A stretch of DNA of 64,000 bases from NCBI GenBank assembly GCA_016719895.1, contig JADJYG010000002.1, forward strand, positions 1 to 64,000, written 5' to 3'. Under the pieces are notes generated by a model that worked only from the letters and a program-made list of their open reading frames with translations, ran no database searches and had not been told where the DNA came from. Numbering within the stretch: position 1 is the first letter of the stretch; each line of letters begins with the position of its first letter. Position numbers and translations under genes: made by a program. This DNA is from Saprospirales bacterium (GTDB taxonomy: Bacteria; Bacteroidota; Bacteroidia; Chitinophagales; Saprospiraceae). Positions 1-7,521 of the stretch are shown one piece after another.

Positions 1-494
1 AAATATAATGTACCCTATGGGTTTCGCAGAAAAGCATATTTCTTGAACCTGAAAAGCTTAGAATAGTCAGCGTAACCGATTAATTAATACAGAATTAGCA
101 ATACTACAGATTTTTCAATTATTCTAGAAAATATTAAAGAAAATGATCTTGTCTTTAGATCCACCTAGCACTGTTTCTCATAACCATAATGGTTTTATTA
201 AATACAATCAAAAGATTTTTTCATTAGAAGATCAGAATCGATTAAGTCGATTGATTGATGAAGTAAAAAATAGAGGAGCCTATTACATTCTTACAAATGC
301 AGTACATCCAGAAATTAAAGAAATTTTTTCAAAAGGTGATTCTGTCCTAAAAAAAGTAGGGCTAATCTAATTGGTGGACTAAGTGCTCAAAGAGGCACAT
401 TGAAGAATTTATCTTCATTTTTCAATACAATCAAATATGACGGAAGAACAAAAGCAAAGTTTTGGGGGGGATCAATAGTAGCCTTAAAACATTA
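1..494 (+). pseudogene. D12-class adenine-N6 DNA methyltransferase, C-terminal part, frameshifted
   Basis: This is the remains of a Dam-like (D12 class) DNA adenine methyltransferase, cut by the window start. Reading across frames gives NVPYGFR near base 7, the catalytic-motif region LDPPSTVSHNHNGFIKYN near 155, then RGAYYILTN and, in another frame, LIGGLSAQRGT near 368. These follow the family order. The expected DPPY motif reads DPPS, so the catalytic Tyr is replaced as well. At least two single-base shifts (about 150 and 365) and a stop near 70 make it non-functional as written. It probably modified the same DNA as the DGQHR gene downstream. Family assignment is by motif recognition; whether the shifts are decay or sequencing error is open. 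Confidence 0.7.
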
Positions 495-2738
495 AGGCTT
501 TAATTCAAAAAGAGAAGGAACTTTCTTACTTATGAAAGTGTACTTCCGGAATCTATTGACATGATATAAAGAAGAAGGTTGGGAAGTTGATAAAGAGTTT
601 AAAGCCAAGGTCTGATTAAAAAAATTAAAGCGGTTGATATGTCTTTTGAGGATGAGGTTTTGGACAACCTTTTGCAAACCTTGGTCAACTATTTAAAATA
701 AGGACAGAAATTTCAAAATGCCTTACTCTGATGATTTCAAATTAACACAACAAATAGATGTTTATGCTGCTGATTCTGAAACCACTGATTTTTATTGAGT
801 GTAAATCTTGTTAGGAGAACCTAAGAAGGGGAACTTTAGGAAGTAATAGAGGCTATCGGAGCGGAAAAGGGAGGGGATCCATAAGGCGATTAAATTCCTT
901 TTCCCTGAGCATAAGCATAAAGTAACATTTCTACTTGCGACTAATAACTATTATCTCTCAGAACCTGATATACAACGACTAGAAAATTTCGGAATATTAC
1001 ATTTTGATGAAGAAACAATTCAATATTATCAAGATTTGACTAACCACTTAGGTGTTTCTGCAAGGTATCAACTACTTGGAAATTTATTTTCAGGGCAGGA
1101 AATCTGAAATGCAAAAATAAGATTCCCGCAATAGAGGGAAAAATGGAGGCCATACATATTACTCATTTTCAATAGAGCCCGAAAAGCTTTTAAAAATAGG
1201 TTATGTCTTGCATAGGAATAAGGCCAACAAAAAATTAATGCCAACCTATCAACGACTTATCAAACGTTCAAGATTAAATTCAGTACAGGAGTTTGTAGAA
1301 GATGGGGCTTTTTTCCAAATTCAATAATCATTAATATTGCAACAGAGGGTAAGAAGCCTAGATTTGGAAAGGCAAACACACAGGTTGATGATGCTATTTC
1401 AGGTTTGGCATTTTTTATTTGCCTAGACGGTATCGTTCTGCATTTAATATAGATGGTCAACACAGACTATATGGTTATGCAAATTCAGAATACCGAAATA
1501 CTAACTCGATTCCGGTAGTCCATTTATTAACCTTGAACGTAAGAACAAGTTAGGTTATTTATGCAAATTAATGAGAATCGAAAAGCCGTACCAAAATCTT
1601 AGAAATACACTAAATTCTGATTTGTTATGGAATTCTGAGAATCTTAATGACAGAATCAAGGCCTAAAACTTACAATAGCACAAGAACTAGGAGAGGACAA
1701 ATCTTCACCGCTTTTTGATAGAATTATTGTTGGTGAAAATCCTAAACAGTAAAACGATGTATCACAATTGATACTATTCGTATTAGGTTAGATCGAAGCA
1801 TTTTTTTGGACAGTTTACAAAAAATGCGATTAAAGAAGATGGTTCCTTTTATAAAGGGGACAATGACAATACTTATGACATTGTTTTCCCCTTTTTAAAA
1901 TATTCTTTTGAATATATTAAAAATGCTTTACCTAATGAGTGGGCTAAAGGGGAGACAGATGATGGATTTTTAACAATTAATGCAGGGATTGAAAACTTAA
2001 TAAGAATCTTTAATGATATAATTGATCATCTAAAAAGCAGCGCGAAAATAAATCCAAAAGGTGATAAAACAGAGATCCTCATTAAGGAGATTTCTTTTTA
2101 TTTAGATCCATTAATTGATTTTCTTAAAGGACTTAAACCTGAACAAAAAATTGAATTAAGAAAAAGTTACGGGACTGGAGGTAGAGCAAGATACTGGAGG
2201 ACTCTTCAAAAGGCTATAAATGAAGTAAGACCAGATTTTAATCCTAAGGGGCTTACAAAATATTGGATGACAAGCCAAAGCGTTTAATGAAGAGTCTTTT
2301 AAAATGATTAGGGGAATAGAAACCTATGAAGAGGATTTCAAAAAGAGACTAAAAGACCTATATGGTGATACTTGGTTCAAGTCAGGTCTCCCAAAAAATG
2401 TTTATGATGAATCGATAATGCGTGCAGCAGATAAAAATTATGAGGCAAAAACTAAATCAGAAGAAGTTGATCCATGGGATTGTTTGAATATTATCGATTA
2501 TAGAAAAATTGCAACATATGGGCGCAACTGGAGTGAATTATTTGAAAAGCATTATACTAAGCCGGGAGAAGAAAAAATTAGTGGAGGGAAGGATGCAAAA
2601 ACTGGTTGGATGCAAAAGTTAGAAAGAATCCGAAATCAAAATGTTCACTCCTATAGTGTAAAAGAAGATGAATATGAGCTTTTGTGTGAACTCAATGAAT
2701 GGTTGATTGAACGAAGAGTTGAAAATGAACTAGAATGA
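495..2738 (+). pseudogene. DGQHR-domain (DndB-like) protein, multiply frameshifted
   Basis: Reading the three forward frames in turn recovers one long protein: MPYSDDFKLTQQIDVYAADS near 718, LATNNYYLSEPDIQRLENFG near 935, HTYYSFSIEPEKLLKIGYVL near 1155, and the diagnostic IDGQHRLYGY near 1450. A long helical region and the tail at 2304-2738 follow. DGQHR proteins are related to DndB and occur beside DNA modification and restriction genes, which fits the D12 methyltransferase just upstream. I count roughly ten frame changes or stops before 2300, and very few after that. The gene is AT-rich compared with the chromosome from 13.4 kb on, which suggests acquired DNA. No function can be expected unless the indels are assembly errors. 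Confidence 0.68.
2304..2738 (+). CDS. HEPN-like C-terminal segment of the DGQHR protein
   Basis: This is the longest open stretch of the decayed DGQHR gene: 144 aa from an internal ATG. It is mostly helical and charged. Near residue 110 it has RIRNQNVH, which fits the Rx4-6H motif of HEPN (often RNase) domains and of Swt1-type HEPN-like modules. No ribosome-binding site stands out before the ATG, and the upstream frame runs into it after one shift. It is therefore more likely the tail of the broken gene than a gene of its own. It ends four bases before the first attC-like site, so the whole module may have been the cassette carried by that site. Confidence 0.45.
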   Translation: MIRGIETYEEDFKKRLKDLYGDTWFKSGLPKNVYDESIMRAADKNYEAKTKSEEVDPWDCLNIIDYRKIATYGRNWSELFEKHYTKPGEEKISGGKDAKTGWMQKLERIRNQNVHSYSVKEDEYELLCELNEWLIERRVENELE

Positions 2739-2741
2739 CAT

Positions 2742-2808
2742 GCCCCAACAATCGCTTCCCGAAAATGCTTCCTAAACGTCGCATATTCGGGAAGCGTAAC
2801 GTTAGTGG
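2742..2808 (+). repeat. attC-like recombination site 1
   Basis: An imperfect palindrome with the layout of an integron attC site. It starts with GCCCCAAC (2742-2749, RYYYAAC-like). A 16-bp left arm (2753-2768) pairs with 2781-2796 with one mismatch around a short loop containing CTTCCTAAACGTC. It ends with AACGTTAGTGG. The loop and end motifs recur in sites 3 to 5. It lies directly behind the HEPN-like coding end, where a cassette attC should be. Confidence 0.62.
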
Positions 2809-2846
2809 CAATCATTTTCAAAAATGTTGAGCATCAATAGGTTACA

Positions 2847-3137
2847 ACCCAAAAATGCGTCGCATGCCCCGGCCCGCCGATATTTTAAATCGGCAGCAAT
2901 ACGCCCTGGAAAGTCTTAAAAATCGTTTGCAAGCGAACAAATGCTTTCGGCATTTGGCAAGGCAGAAAAGCATTGGCGCGGGAGTCTTGCTCACAGAAGC
3001 AAATGCTTTTCGGCTTTGCAGCATTCGTGGAATGCACGCTTGCAAACGATTTTTAAGACTTTCCAGGGCGTATTGCTGCCGATTTAAAAATATCGGCGGG
3101 CCGGGGCAGTCGGGCGGGAAGCGAGGCATTTTTGGGT
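2847..3137. repeat. Very large inverted repeat
   Basis: Arms at 2865-2935 and 3037-3108 (about 71 bp each) are complementary except for one inserted base. They are extended by a 12-bp outer match (2847-2858 with 3126-3137) after a small gap. The roughly 100-bp centre holds two copies of AAATGCTTT(T)CGG. Apparent reading frames here on both strands are by-products of the symmetry and are not proposed as genes. The element sits between two attC-like sites of opposite orientation. Confidence 0.85.
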
Positions 3138-3246
3138 CGAGGCCTTTGAAGTCATTTTTTGAAAACCGTTCGGAAAATGGCAAAAGCACTTCGTCAATCG
3201 AAGATTACCGCAATCCTTTATGTTATCCATTTTCCGAACTTGACGG

Positions 3247-3313
3247 CCACTAACGTCGCGTCGCCGGCAATTGTTCATAGTCATTCACAACTGCGGCGAC
3301 GCCGCAGTTGGGC
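3247..3313 (-). repeat. attC-like recombination site 2, inverted
   Basis: Read on the minus strand this site starts with GCCCAAC (3313-3307, an exact RYYYAAC match). It continues into a stem in which TGCGGCGTCGCCGCAGTTG pairs imperfectly with CAATTGCCGGCGACGCGAC, and ends with GTTAGTGG (3254-3247). Part of it (3288-3310) is also a near-perfect short palindrome. It faces site 1, so the 2809-3246 segment is bordered by two GTTAG ends pointing inward. Confidence 0.55.
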
Positions 3314-3425
3314 GATATCATAGGAGCAAAATAATGGAAAGCCCAACGGCAGGAGAACCCGAAACTGCCAAAAAAGAAGTAGGGCGAAAACGCCGAAAGC
3401 GTTAACGTAGGCAAATTTCCATTTT

Positions 3426-3620
3426 ATGAATTCGATAAAAATTCTTACTCGGCTGACGGTCGGCTTACTTTTATTAGCGGGAATCCTGTATATTGTACTG
3501 CCCGAGAGGGGAAAATTTGAATTATTTCCAATGTTTGCTGCGGGAGCAGGGGCTTGGTCTTTCATCGCTCTCCTTGCGGCTTTGGTGATAAAGTCAATCA
3601 AAGCAAGCGACAACAAGTAG
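3426..3620 (+). CDS. Small two-helix membrane protein
   Basis: This 64-aa protein has two predicted membrane segments, about residues 12-27 (VGLLLLAGILYIVLPE) and 40-57 (GAWSFIALLAALVIKS). They are joined by a short loop, and the tail is basic. No conserved family was recognised. It lies between attC-like site 2 and the Rpn-type pseudogene, in a row of small unrelated genes, so it is probably a cassette gene of unknown role. The start ATG follows an AT-rich leader (CAAATTTCCATTTT) without a clear Shine-Dalgarno sequence, which is common in Bacteroidota. Confidence 0.45.
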   Translation: MNSIKILTRLTVGLLLLAGILYIVLPERGKFELFPMFAAGAGAWSFIALLAALVIKSIKASDNK

Positions 3621-3631
3621 CCACAGAAGCG

Positions 3632-3665
3632 ACGAAAGCCTTTGACTCAACCCGAAGGCTTTCGT
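3632..3665. terminator. Short hairpin between small membrane gene and Rpn-type gene
   Basis: ACGAAAGCCTT (3632-3642) pairs exactly with AAGGCTTTCGT (3655-3665) around a 12-base loop and is followed by a T-rich stretch. It could end the upstream transcript. It overlaps the promoter of the next gene, so it may instead be a regulatory fold. Confidence 0.4.
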
Positions 3666-3672
3666 ACTTTTG
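3641..3672 (+). promoter_or_regulatory. Bacteroidota-type promoter
   Basis: TTTG (3641-3644), 20 bases, then TACTTTTG (3665-3672) match the -33/-7 pattern of Bacteroidota sigma factor promoters (TTTG, about 19-20 bases, TAnnTTTG). The ATG of the Rpn-type gene lies 18 bases downstream, giving a very short leader. A private promoter for this gene fits a self-contained cassette. Confidence 0.55.
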
Positions 3673-3689
3673 CTACAAATTTTTTGAAA

Positions 3690-4558
3690 ATGGCAAAGAA
3701 ATTAGTTCGATTTGACTGGGCAATGAAGCGGCTGCTTCGGAACAAGGCCAACTTCGACATCCTAGAAGGCTTCCTTTCCGAGTTGCTCCATGAAGATTTC
3801 AAGATAAAACAAATCCTTGAAAGTGAAGGGAATAAAGAAACCGAGGACGACAAGTTCAATCGGGTAGACATACTCGTGGAAAATAAAAAGGGCGAGTTGG
3901 TCATCGTCGAAATCCAGAATACCCGCGAGGCTGACTACTTCCAGCGGATGCTCTATGGCACAGCCAAAGTTATCGTGGAGCATATTGCCGAAGGTCAGCC
4001 GTATTCCCAAGTCAAAAAAAGTGTACTCCGTGAATATAGTTTACTTTGACCTTGGTCAAGGAGACGACTATGTGTATCACGGTACAACCACTTTGTGGGC
4101 ATCCACAGCAACCACGAACTGGAACTATCGGAAAAGCAGAAAGAACTTTCAAAAAGACCTCAGTATCAGACCTGTACCCAGAGTATTATGTGATAAAAAC
4201 CAATCGGTTCAACGAAGTTGCCAAGGATACTTTGGACGAATGGATATACTTCCTGAAAACGGCGGAAATCAAAGACGAGTTTACTGCAAAAGGTTTGAAG
4301 TCTGCCAGCCAAAAACTCGATATTTTGAAATTAGACCCCGCTGACCGAAAGGAATATGACCGATATATGGAAGGGCAGCGAAGTGACGCTAGTTTTGTGG
4401 AGACTGTGAAACTGGAAATCACATCGGCAGTAAAAAGTAGAGAAGAAGAAATTGCTGAGAATGCCCTGCAGAAAGGTTTAACAATTGAGGTTGTCTCTGA
4501 AATTACTGGACTTTCGATTGCAGAAGTTCAAAAAATCGCCAGCAACCTAGAGAATTAA
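3690..4558 (+). pseudogene. Rpn-type PD-(D/E)XK nuclease (transposase-like family), frameshifted
   Basis: Begins MAKKLVRFDWAMKRLLRNK, the usual opening of Rpn-family recombination-promoting nucleases (PD-(D/E)XK nuclease family transposases). The nuclease core is visible as VDILVENKKGELVIVEIQN, with the D...ExQ arrangement, at about residues 61-79. Three frame changes break it: in an A7 run near 4014, in CCACTTTG near 4094, and in AACTTTCAA near 4147. Joining the pieces yields a normal-length protein of about 290 aa ending at 4558, with a helical AEVQKIASNLEN tail. ATG 3690 is preferred because it sits just after the promoter. The family acts on DNA and is often mobile or in excess copies, so loss is common. 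Confidence 0.75.
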
Positions 4559-4564
4559 TAAATC

Positions 4565-4632
4565 GCCCAACTATGGCTTCCTTGCCAACCGCTCGCTAAA
4601 CGCGGCAGTATGCAAGGAAGCAAACGTTAGCA
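4565..4632 (+). repeat. attC-like recombination site 3
   Basis: GCCCAAC (4565-4571) is an exact RYYYAAC box. GCTTCCTTGC pairs with GCAAGGAAGC, with a central GCTCGCTAAACGCGGC, and the site ends AAACGTTAGCACC (GTTAGCA at 4626-4632). It lies seven bases after the Rpn-type gene and before the BrnT gene, the expected place for a cassette boundary. Confidence 0.68.
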
Positions 4633-4694
4633 CCAAAGAGGCAATATAACCGAGGGCGACATCAGAAAGTACATCACTTTTTCCAAAAATCGCT

Positions 4695-4702
4695 TAAATT
4701 TG
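4695..4702 (+). promoter_or_regulatory. -7 box upstream of brnT
   Basis: TAAATTTG fits TAnnTTTG and sits 10 bases before the brnT start codon. No good TTG element is present at the right distance upstream. Such toxin-antitoxin promoters are usually repressed by the encoded complex. Confidence 0.4.
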
Positions 4703-4712
4703 AACCAAAAAC

Positions 4713-5009
4713 ATGCCTAATTTCGACTGGGATGAGAATAAAAACAAGTCAAATCAGCAAAAGCACAAAATTGCTTTTGAAGATGCGACCGACCTTTTTA
4801 ATGACAAGGATAGGCTTGAGTATGCGTCAGAAAAACAGGGCGAAACCAGATATTTAACCATTGGAAAGGCATTTCAGGCGATTATAAGCGTAATTTACAC
4901 CACAAGGGACCTGTTGATACGGATCATTTCGGCAAGGAGGGCAAGTCAGGACGAGAGACGAGCCTACCTGTCTAACAAACTAAAAGGCAAAGAAGATGAC
5001 GAAACATAA
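4713..5009 (+). CDS. brnT: BrnT-family toxin
   Basis: This 98-aa protein begins MPNFDWDENKNKSNQQKHKI and contains GETRYLTIGKAFQ and RIISARRASQDERRAYL, the standard BrnT pattern (FxWDxxKnxxNxxKHgi, then a RIISAR(R)A block). BrnT toxins are small RelE-fold ribonucleases that stop translation and are neutralised by BrnA. The gene overlaps the next one by 14 bases, as usual for this pair. The segment around residues 33-45 (KDRLEYASEKQGE) and the conserved basic residues look intact, so the toxin is probably active. It stands alone with its partner between attC-like sites 3 and 4, matching the role of toxin-antitoxin pairs as stabilisers of cassette arrays. Confidence 0.88.
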   Translation: MPNFDWDENKNKSNQQKHKIAFEDATDLFNDKDRLEYASEKQGETRYLTIGKAFQAIISVIYTTRDLLIRIISARRASQDERRAYLSNKLKGKEDDET

Positions 5010-5370
5010 AATATCAGTTTCAGAAGCCCTAAGAAAATTAGAGGCGGGGGAATCGGTAAGCGGCTATTCGATCGACTTTGATCGGATAAAAATAGAAGCA
5101 TTGGACGTTATGAAACTGTCCAAAGGAGGGATAGTAGTACCCGAATCTGCGATCTACTACGACGATGATGATATTGCCTATGATGAAGACTTTGAAGGCG
5201 ACTGGGTCAGAGTTGATACTGCAACCAAATCTAAAACCGAAGTCAGGATAACTTTGCAAGATGACATCAAACAATGGGTCGAAGAAAACAATGTACAATT
5301 AGATCAACTGATCGAAAAGTTGCTTGACGGCTTTTACCGGGCACAAAAAATGACATCTGAGAAGGCATAA
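4996..5370 (+). CDS. brnA: BrnA-like antitoxin (ribbon-helix-helix)
   Basis: The 124-aa partner of BrnT. It opens with MTKHKISVSEALRKLEAGES. A very acidic middle (YDDDDIAYDEDFEGDW, about residues 54-69) follows, and near residue 80 there is TEVRITLQDDIKQWVEE, a ribbon-helix-helix DNA-binding segment that should dimerise and repress the operon. The order toxin then antitoxin, and the 14-base overlap, are typical for BrnTA. It is longer than common BrnA proteins because of the N-terminal 75 residues, which may be the toxin-binding or an added regulatory region. Assignment as BrnA rests on position plus the ribbon-helix-helix segment. Confidence 0.72.
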   Translation: MTKHKISVSEALRKLEAGESVSGYSIDFDRIKIEALDVMKLSKGGIVVPESAIYYDDDDIAYDEDFEGDWVRVDTATKSKTEVRITLQDDIKQWVEENNVQLDQLIEKLLDGFYRAQKMTSEKA

Positions 5371-5533
5371 AGCCTGTCGCATGGATCAATTCCAATAAGT
5401 AAGACAGAAATAAAGTACGGGCATTTGCCTTCAACAATTCCGCTTCGAGATCGGCGGCAACCGGCTATAACATCTAAGGAATACTGATTTTCAGCGGGTT
5501 ACAACACTCACAACATCGAAAATAATAGAATGG

Positions 5534-5598
5534 TGCTAACAATGCATGGCCTCACATGGCTTCTAAACGTCGCCACGTAGTCCATGCAGCCGTTAGCG
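5534..5598 (+). repeat. attC-like recombination site 4
   Basis: Starts TGCTAAC (5534-5540) and ends GTTAGCG (5592-5598). In between, TGCATGGCCTCACATGGC pairs with GCCACGTAGTCCATGCA with a few bulges around TTCTAAACGTC, the same loop motif as in sites 1 and 5. The 160 bases before it (5371-5533) hold no gene that I can see. Confidence 0.68.
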
Positions 5599-5627
5599 GT
5601 GAACTAAAACACACTAAACGCAATATT

Positions 5628-6206
5628 ATGACAACAGAAATAAAGATACCGCTCCGCGCTCTAAATGAGTCCGTCATTCGAGACTTGAAAGAGAAATATC
5701 CTGAAGCTGAAATAAGTGTAGAATTACATCAAGACAGAAATAAAGCGCCTTTGAGCGAGGCGTATTTCTGGGAAATCATTTCACTGCTTGATTGGAGTAA
5801 AACGGGAGACGACGAAGCCGTCGTGGAGCCGGCGAAAGCCCGGCTTGCATCTGGGCCTATTCGGCATATCTTCGAGTTTGCCGATCTGTTATCCGAGAAG
5901 CTATACGCGCTTGATAGCCGGAAATACGCTATGTATATTGGGGAAGATTCCTGGTCGCCCAACCGTTATTTTTCCGTTGATAATTTTTTGTACGCTCGTT
6001 GTTGTGTAGTTGCTAACGGAAAAGATATGTACGAGAAAGTATTGTATGATCCTACTCAAATGCCCAAAGATCTTACCTTCGAAGAATTGCTGTATATCCC
6101 ATCGGAGGCATACGAACGAAAAACGGGAAAGCAATATGATTATACACCGGCATATCCGATTGAAACGTACAATAATCAAGCGGGTTGGACAGAAGAAATA
6201 GAATGA
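5628..6206 (+). CDS. DUF4240 domain protein
   Basis: A 192-aa soluble protein. From about residue 45 it follows the DUF4240 pattern: FWEIISLLDWSKTGDDEAVV, then RHIFEFADLLSEKLYALD and the signature DSWSPNRYFSVDNFLYARCC. The tail YDPTQMPKDLTFEELLYIP is also typical. Its biochemical role is unknown. In other genomes DUF4240 genes are often small accessory genes, some near toxin domains. ATG 5628 is chosen over the upstream in-frame ATG at 5556, because that one lies inside attC-like site 4. It is followed after 15 bases by a URI-like nuclease gene, so the two are probably one transcription unit and one cassette; a protective role toward that nuclease is conceivable but unproven. Confidence 0.75.
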   Translation: MTTEIKIPLRALNESVIRDLKEKYPEAEISVELHQDRNKAPLSEAYFWEIISLLDWSKTGDDEAVVEPAKARLASGPIRHIFEFADLLSEKLYALDSRKYAMYIGEDSWSPNRYFSVDNFLYARCCVVANGKDMYEKVLYDPTQMPKDLTFEELLYIPSEAYERKTGKQYDYTPAYPIETYNNQAGWTEEIE

Positions 6207-6221
6207 CCAAAAACCGTAAGC

Positions 6222-6542
6222 ATGGGATTTCACGGCAATTCAAGAAAAAACGATAAGGAGCACCATCTCTACGCTATCCACGACAAGGAGAAAAGCGACA
6301 TATTCAAATATGGCATCAGCGACAAGCCCATAGGCGGAGACGGCTATTCCCAAAGGATGCGCGAACAAGTCGATTATCTGAACAGGGCCGTTGGATGGAT
6401 ACGATACTTTGCCGAGATATTGATTCGGGGAATCATAGGAAAAGCCAAGGCTCGTCAAATTGAAGATGACCACATCGACGCTTATCGGGAAAAACATGGG
6501 CATAATCCTCGAGGGAATGTAAAAAAGACTCGAAATCAGTAA
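6222..6542 (+). CDS. URI-type (GIY-YIG-like) nuclease domain protein
   Basis: A 106-aa protein containing HHLYAIHDKEKSDIFKYGIS, then GYSQRMREQVDYLNR, and near the end DDHIDAYREKHGHNPRGN. The order YKYGIS / R...Q / long helix / E-x-x-x-V-N resembles Tox-URI domains of bacterial polymorphic toxins, which are GIY-YIG-like nucleases. Catalytic Tyr (FKYG) and Arg (QRMRE) candidates are present. No signal peptide or delivery domain is fused, so it would be an orphan toxin tip or a DNA-processing enzyme. It is coupled to the DUF4240 gene upstream and followed nine bases later by attC-like site 5. Family assignment is by pattern only. Confidence 0.5.
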   Translation: MGFHGNSRKNDKEHHLYAIHDKEKSDIFKYGISDKPIGGDGYSQRMREQVDYLNRAVGWIRYFAEILIRGIIGKAKARQIEDDHIDAYREKHGHNPRGNVKKTRNQ

Positions 6543-6550
6543 AAAACCGA

Positions 6551-6613
6551 GAACAACGGATATGCGAAAATGCTTCCTATACGTCGGCACGTTCGCACAT
6601 CCAACCGTTAACT
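6551..6613 (+). repeat. attC-like recombination site 5
   Basis: GAACAAC (6551-6557) and GTTAACT (6607-6613) bound a stem in which GGATATGCGAAAATGC pairs with GCACGTTCGCACATCC (13 of 16). The loop TTCCTATACGTCG nearly repeats that of site 1. It directly follows the URI-like gene. The next 190 bases up to the PIN operon hold only its promoter. Confidence 0.62.
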
Positions 6614-6781
6614 CCCGTTTTCCGATAATTTCCCCTACGCGGGGAAACTTCGGAAAACTTATTGTTCGCTGTGACCAGATAAAAGAGAAACCGAGCGTTT
6701 ATCGGGCACAATAAAAAACGGCGGTTTTAATTTAAGGAGCACCGGTGGGATATTCCGCATTTAATTGTCCTGAAAAACACT

Positions 6782-6789
6782 TATATTTG
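6782..6789 (+). promoter_or_regulatory. -7 box of the PIN toxin operon
   Basis: TATATTTG is an exact TAnnTTTG match 18 bases before the antitoxin start codon. The upstream ATTTAATTG stretch is a poor -33 element. Own promoters are expected for cassette-borne toxin pairs. Confidence 0.45.
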
Positions 6790-6807
6790 CATTGAAATGC
6801 ACTAAAA

Positions 6808-7014
6808 ATGACAATTCAGAGAGTTGATAATCAAATAATTATTACGCTTCCGGCATCAATTGACCTGGAAGGGGTGCAACGTCTGATCAACTACTTGCTT
6901 TACAAAGAGGCCACCAAAGACAGCAAGGCCAAACAGGAAGACGTGGACAAATTGGCCCGCGAGGCCAATAAGCAATGGTGGGAAGAAAATAAACATCGCT
7001 TTTTACCGGAGTGA
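6808..7014 (+). CDS. Putative antitoxin of a PIN toxin pair
   Basis: A 68-aa protein: MTIQRVDNQIIITLPASIDL, then a helical stretch rich in Lys and Glu ending QWWEENKHRFLPE. The N-terminal beta strand followed by helices resembles small DNA-binding antitoxins, with the C-terminal helix binding the toxin. It overlaps the PIN gene by four bases (GTGA), showing translational coupling. No strict sequence family was recognised; the role is inferred from position before a PIN-domain gene. Confidence 0.62.
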   Translation: MTIQRVDNQIIITLPASIDLEGVQRLINYLLYKEATKDSKAKQEDVDKLAREANKQWWEENKHRFLPE

Positions 7015-7454
7015 AATTCGTCGTTGACACCAACATCGCCTTCAGCGCCGTCCTAAACACCGAAGGTAAAATCGGCGACCTGATTATGAACTCGCATGGA
7101 GTTCTCGAATTTCATGCCTGTGATACGTTGCGCGCGGAACTCAAAAAGCATCGATTGAAACTGCTCGAACTCTCCAAAATGAGTGAAGAACAGTTAGACC
7201 AATCCATATATCAGATCACTAATTGCCTGACTTTTACCAACGAAGCGCTGGTACCATTCGAGTATTGGGTGAAAGCCGCCAATCTCGTTCGGGAAATTGA
7301 CATGGATGATATTGCTTTTGTGACACTTGCTGAATTTCTGGGCATAAAATTGTGGACAGGTGACAGAGCGCTGATGAAAGGCCTGGCAAGAAAAGGCTAT
7401 ACTAATTTTATCACAACCGACGAACTGTCCAAGTTACGCAACTTACTTGAATAA
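7011..7454 (+). CDS. PIN-domain ribonuclease toxin
   Basis: A 147-aa PIN domain. It starts MKFVVDTNIAFSAVL, with the first catalytic Asp in VDTN. It continues with an acidic ELKKHRLKLLELSK helix, and carries DMDDIAFVTLAEFLGIKLWT with the second acidic cluster and TGDRAL with the last. All the metal-binding acids expected of VapC-like RNases are present, so it should be active. The start is GTG at 7011, overlapping the antitoxin stop. It is the last gene before attC-like site 6, which an IS has split. Confidence 0.82.
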   Translation: MKFVVDTNIAFSAVLNTEGKIGDLIMNSHGVLEFHACDTLRAELKKHRLKLLELSKMSEEQLDQSIYQITNCLTFTNEALVPFEYWVKAANLVREIDMDDIAFVTLAEFLGIKLWTGDRALMKGLARKGYTNFITTDELSKLRNLLE

Positions 7455-7465
7455 TACACTGCGAA

Positions 7466-7521
7466 TTCTGCACTACTTCTCATAGCCGACTAAGCGGCGG
7501 CTACGTCAGCAGTGCTCCCGT
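7466..7521 (+). repeat. attC-like site 6, left part, split by an insertion sequence
   Basis: GCACTACT and AGCAGTGC form the outer stem, and AGCCGAC/GCGGCGGCT an inner stem. The expected GTTAG end is missing here and is found as CGTTAGCGG at 8412, directly beyond the IS. Removing the IS and one copy of CGT (7519-7521 and 8412-8414) restores GTGCTCCCGTTAGCGG, a normal site end. Confidence 0.55.

Noticed and set aside
2842..3284. Overlapping reading frames of 66-132 aa on both strands
   Set aside because: They arise from the 71-bp-arm palindrome; the predicted proteins on opposite strands share sequence because of symmetry, and no start signals or conserved features are seen.
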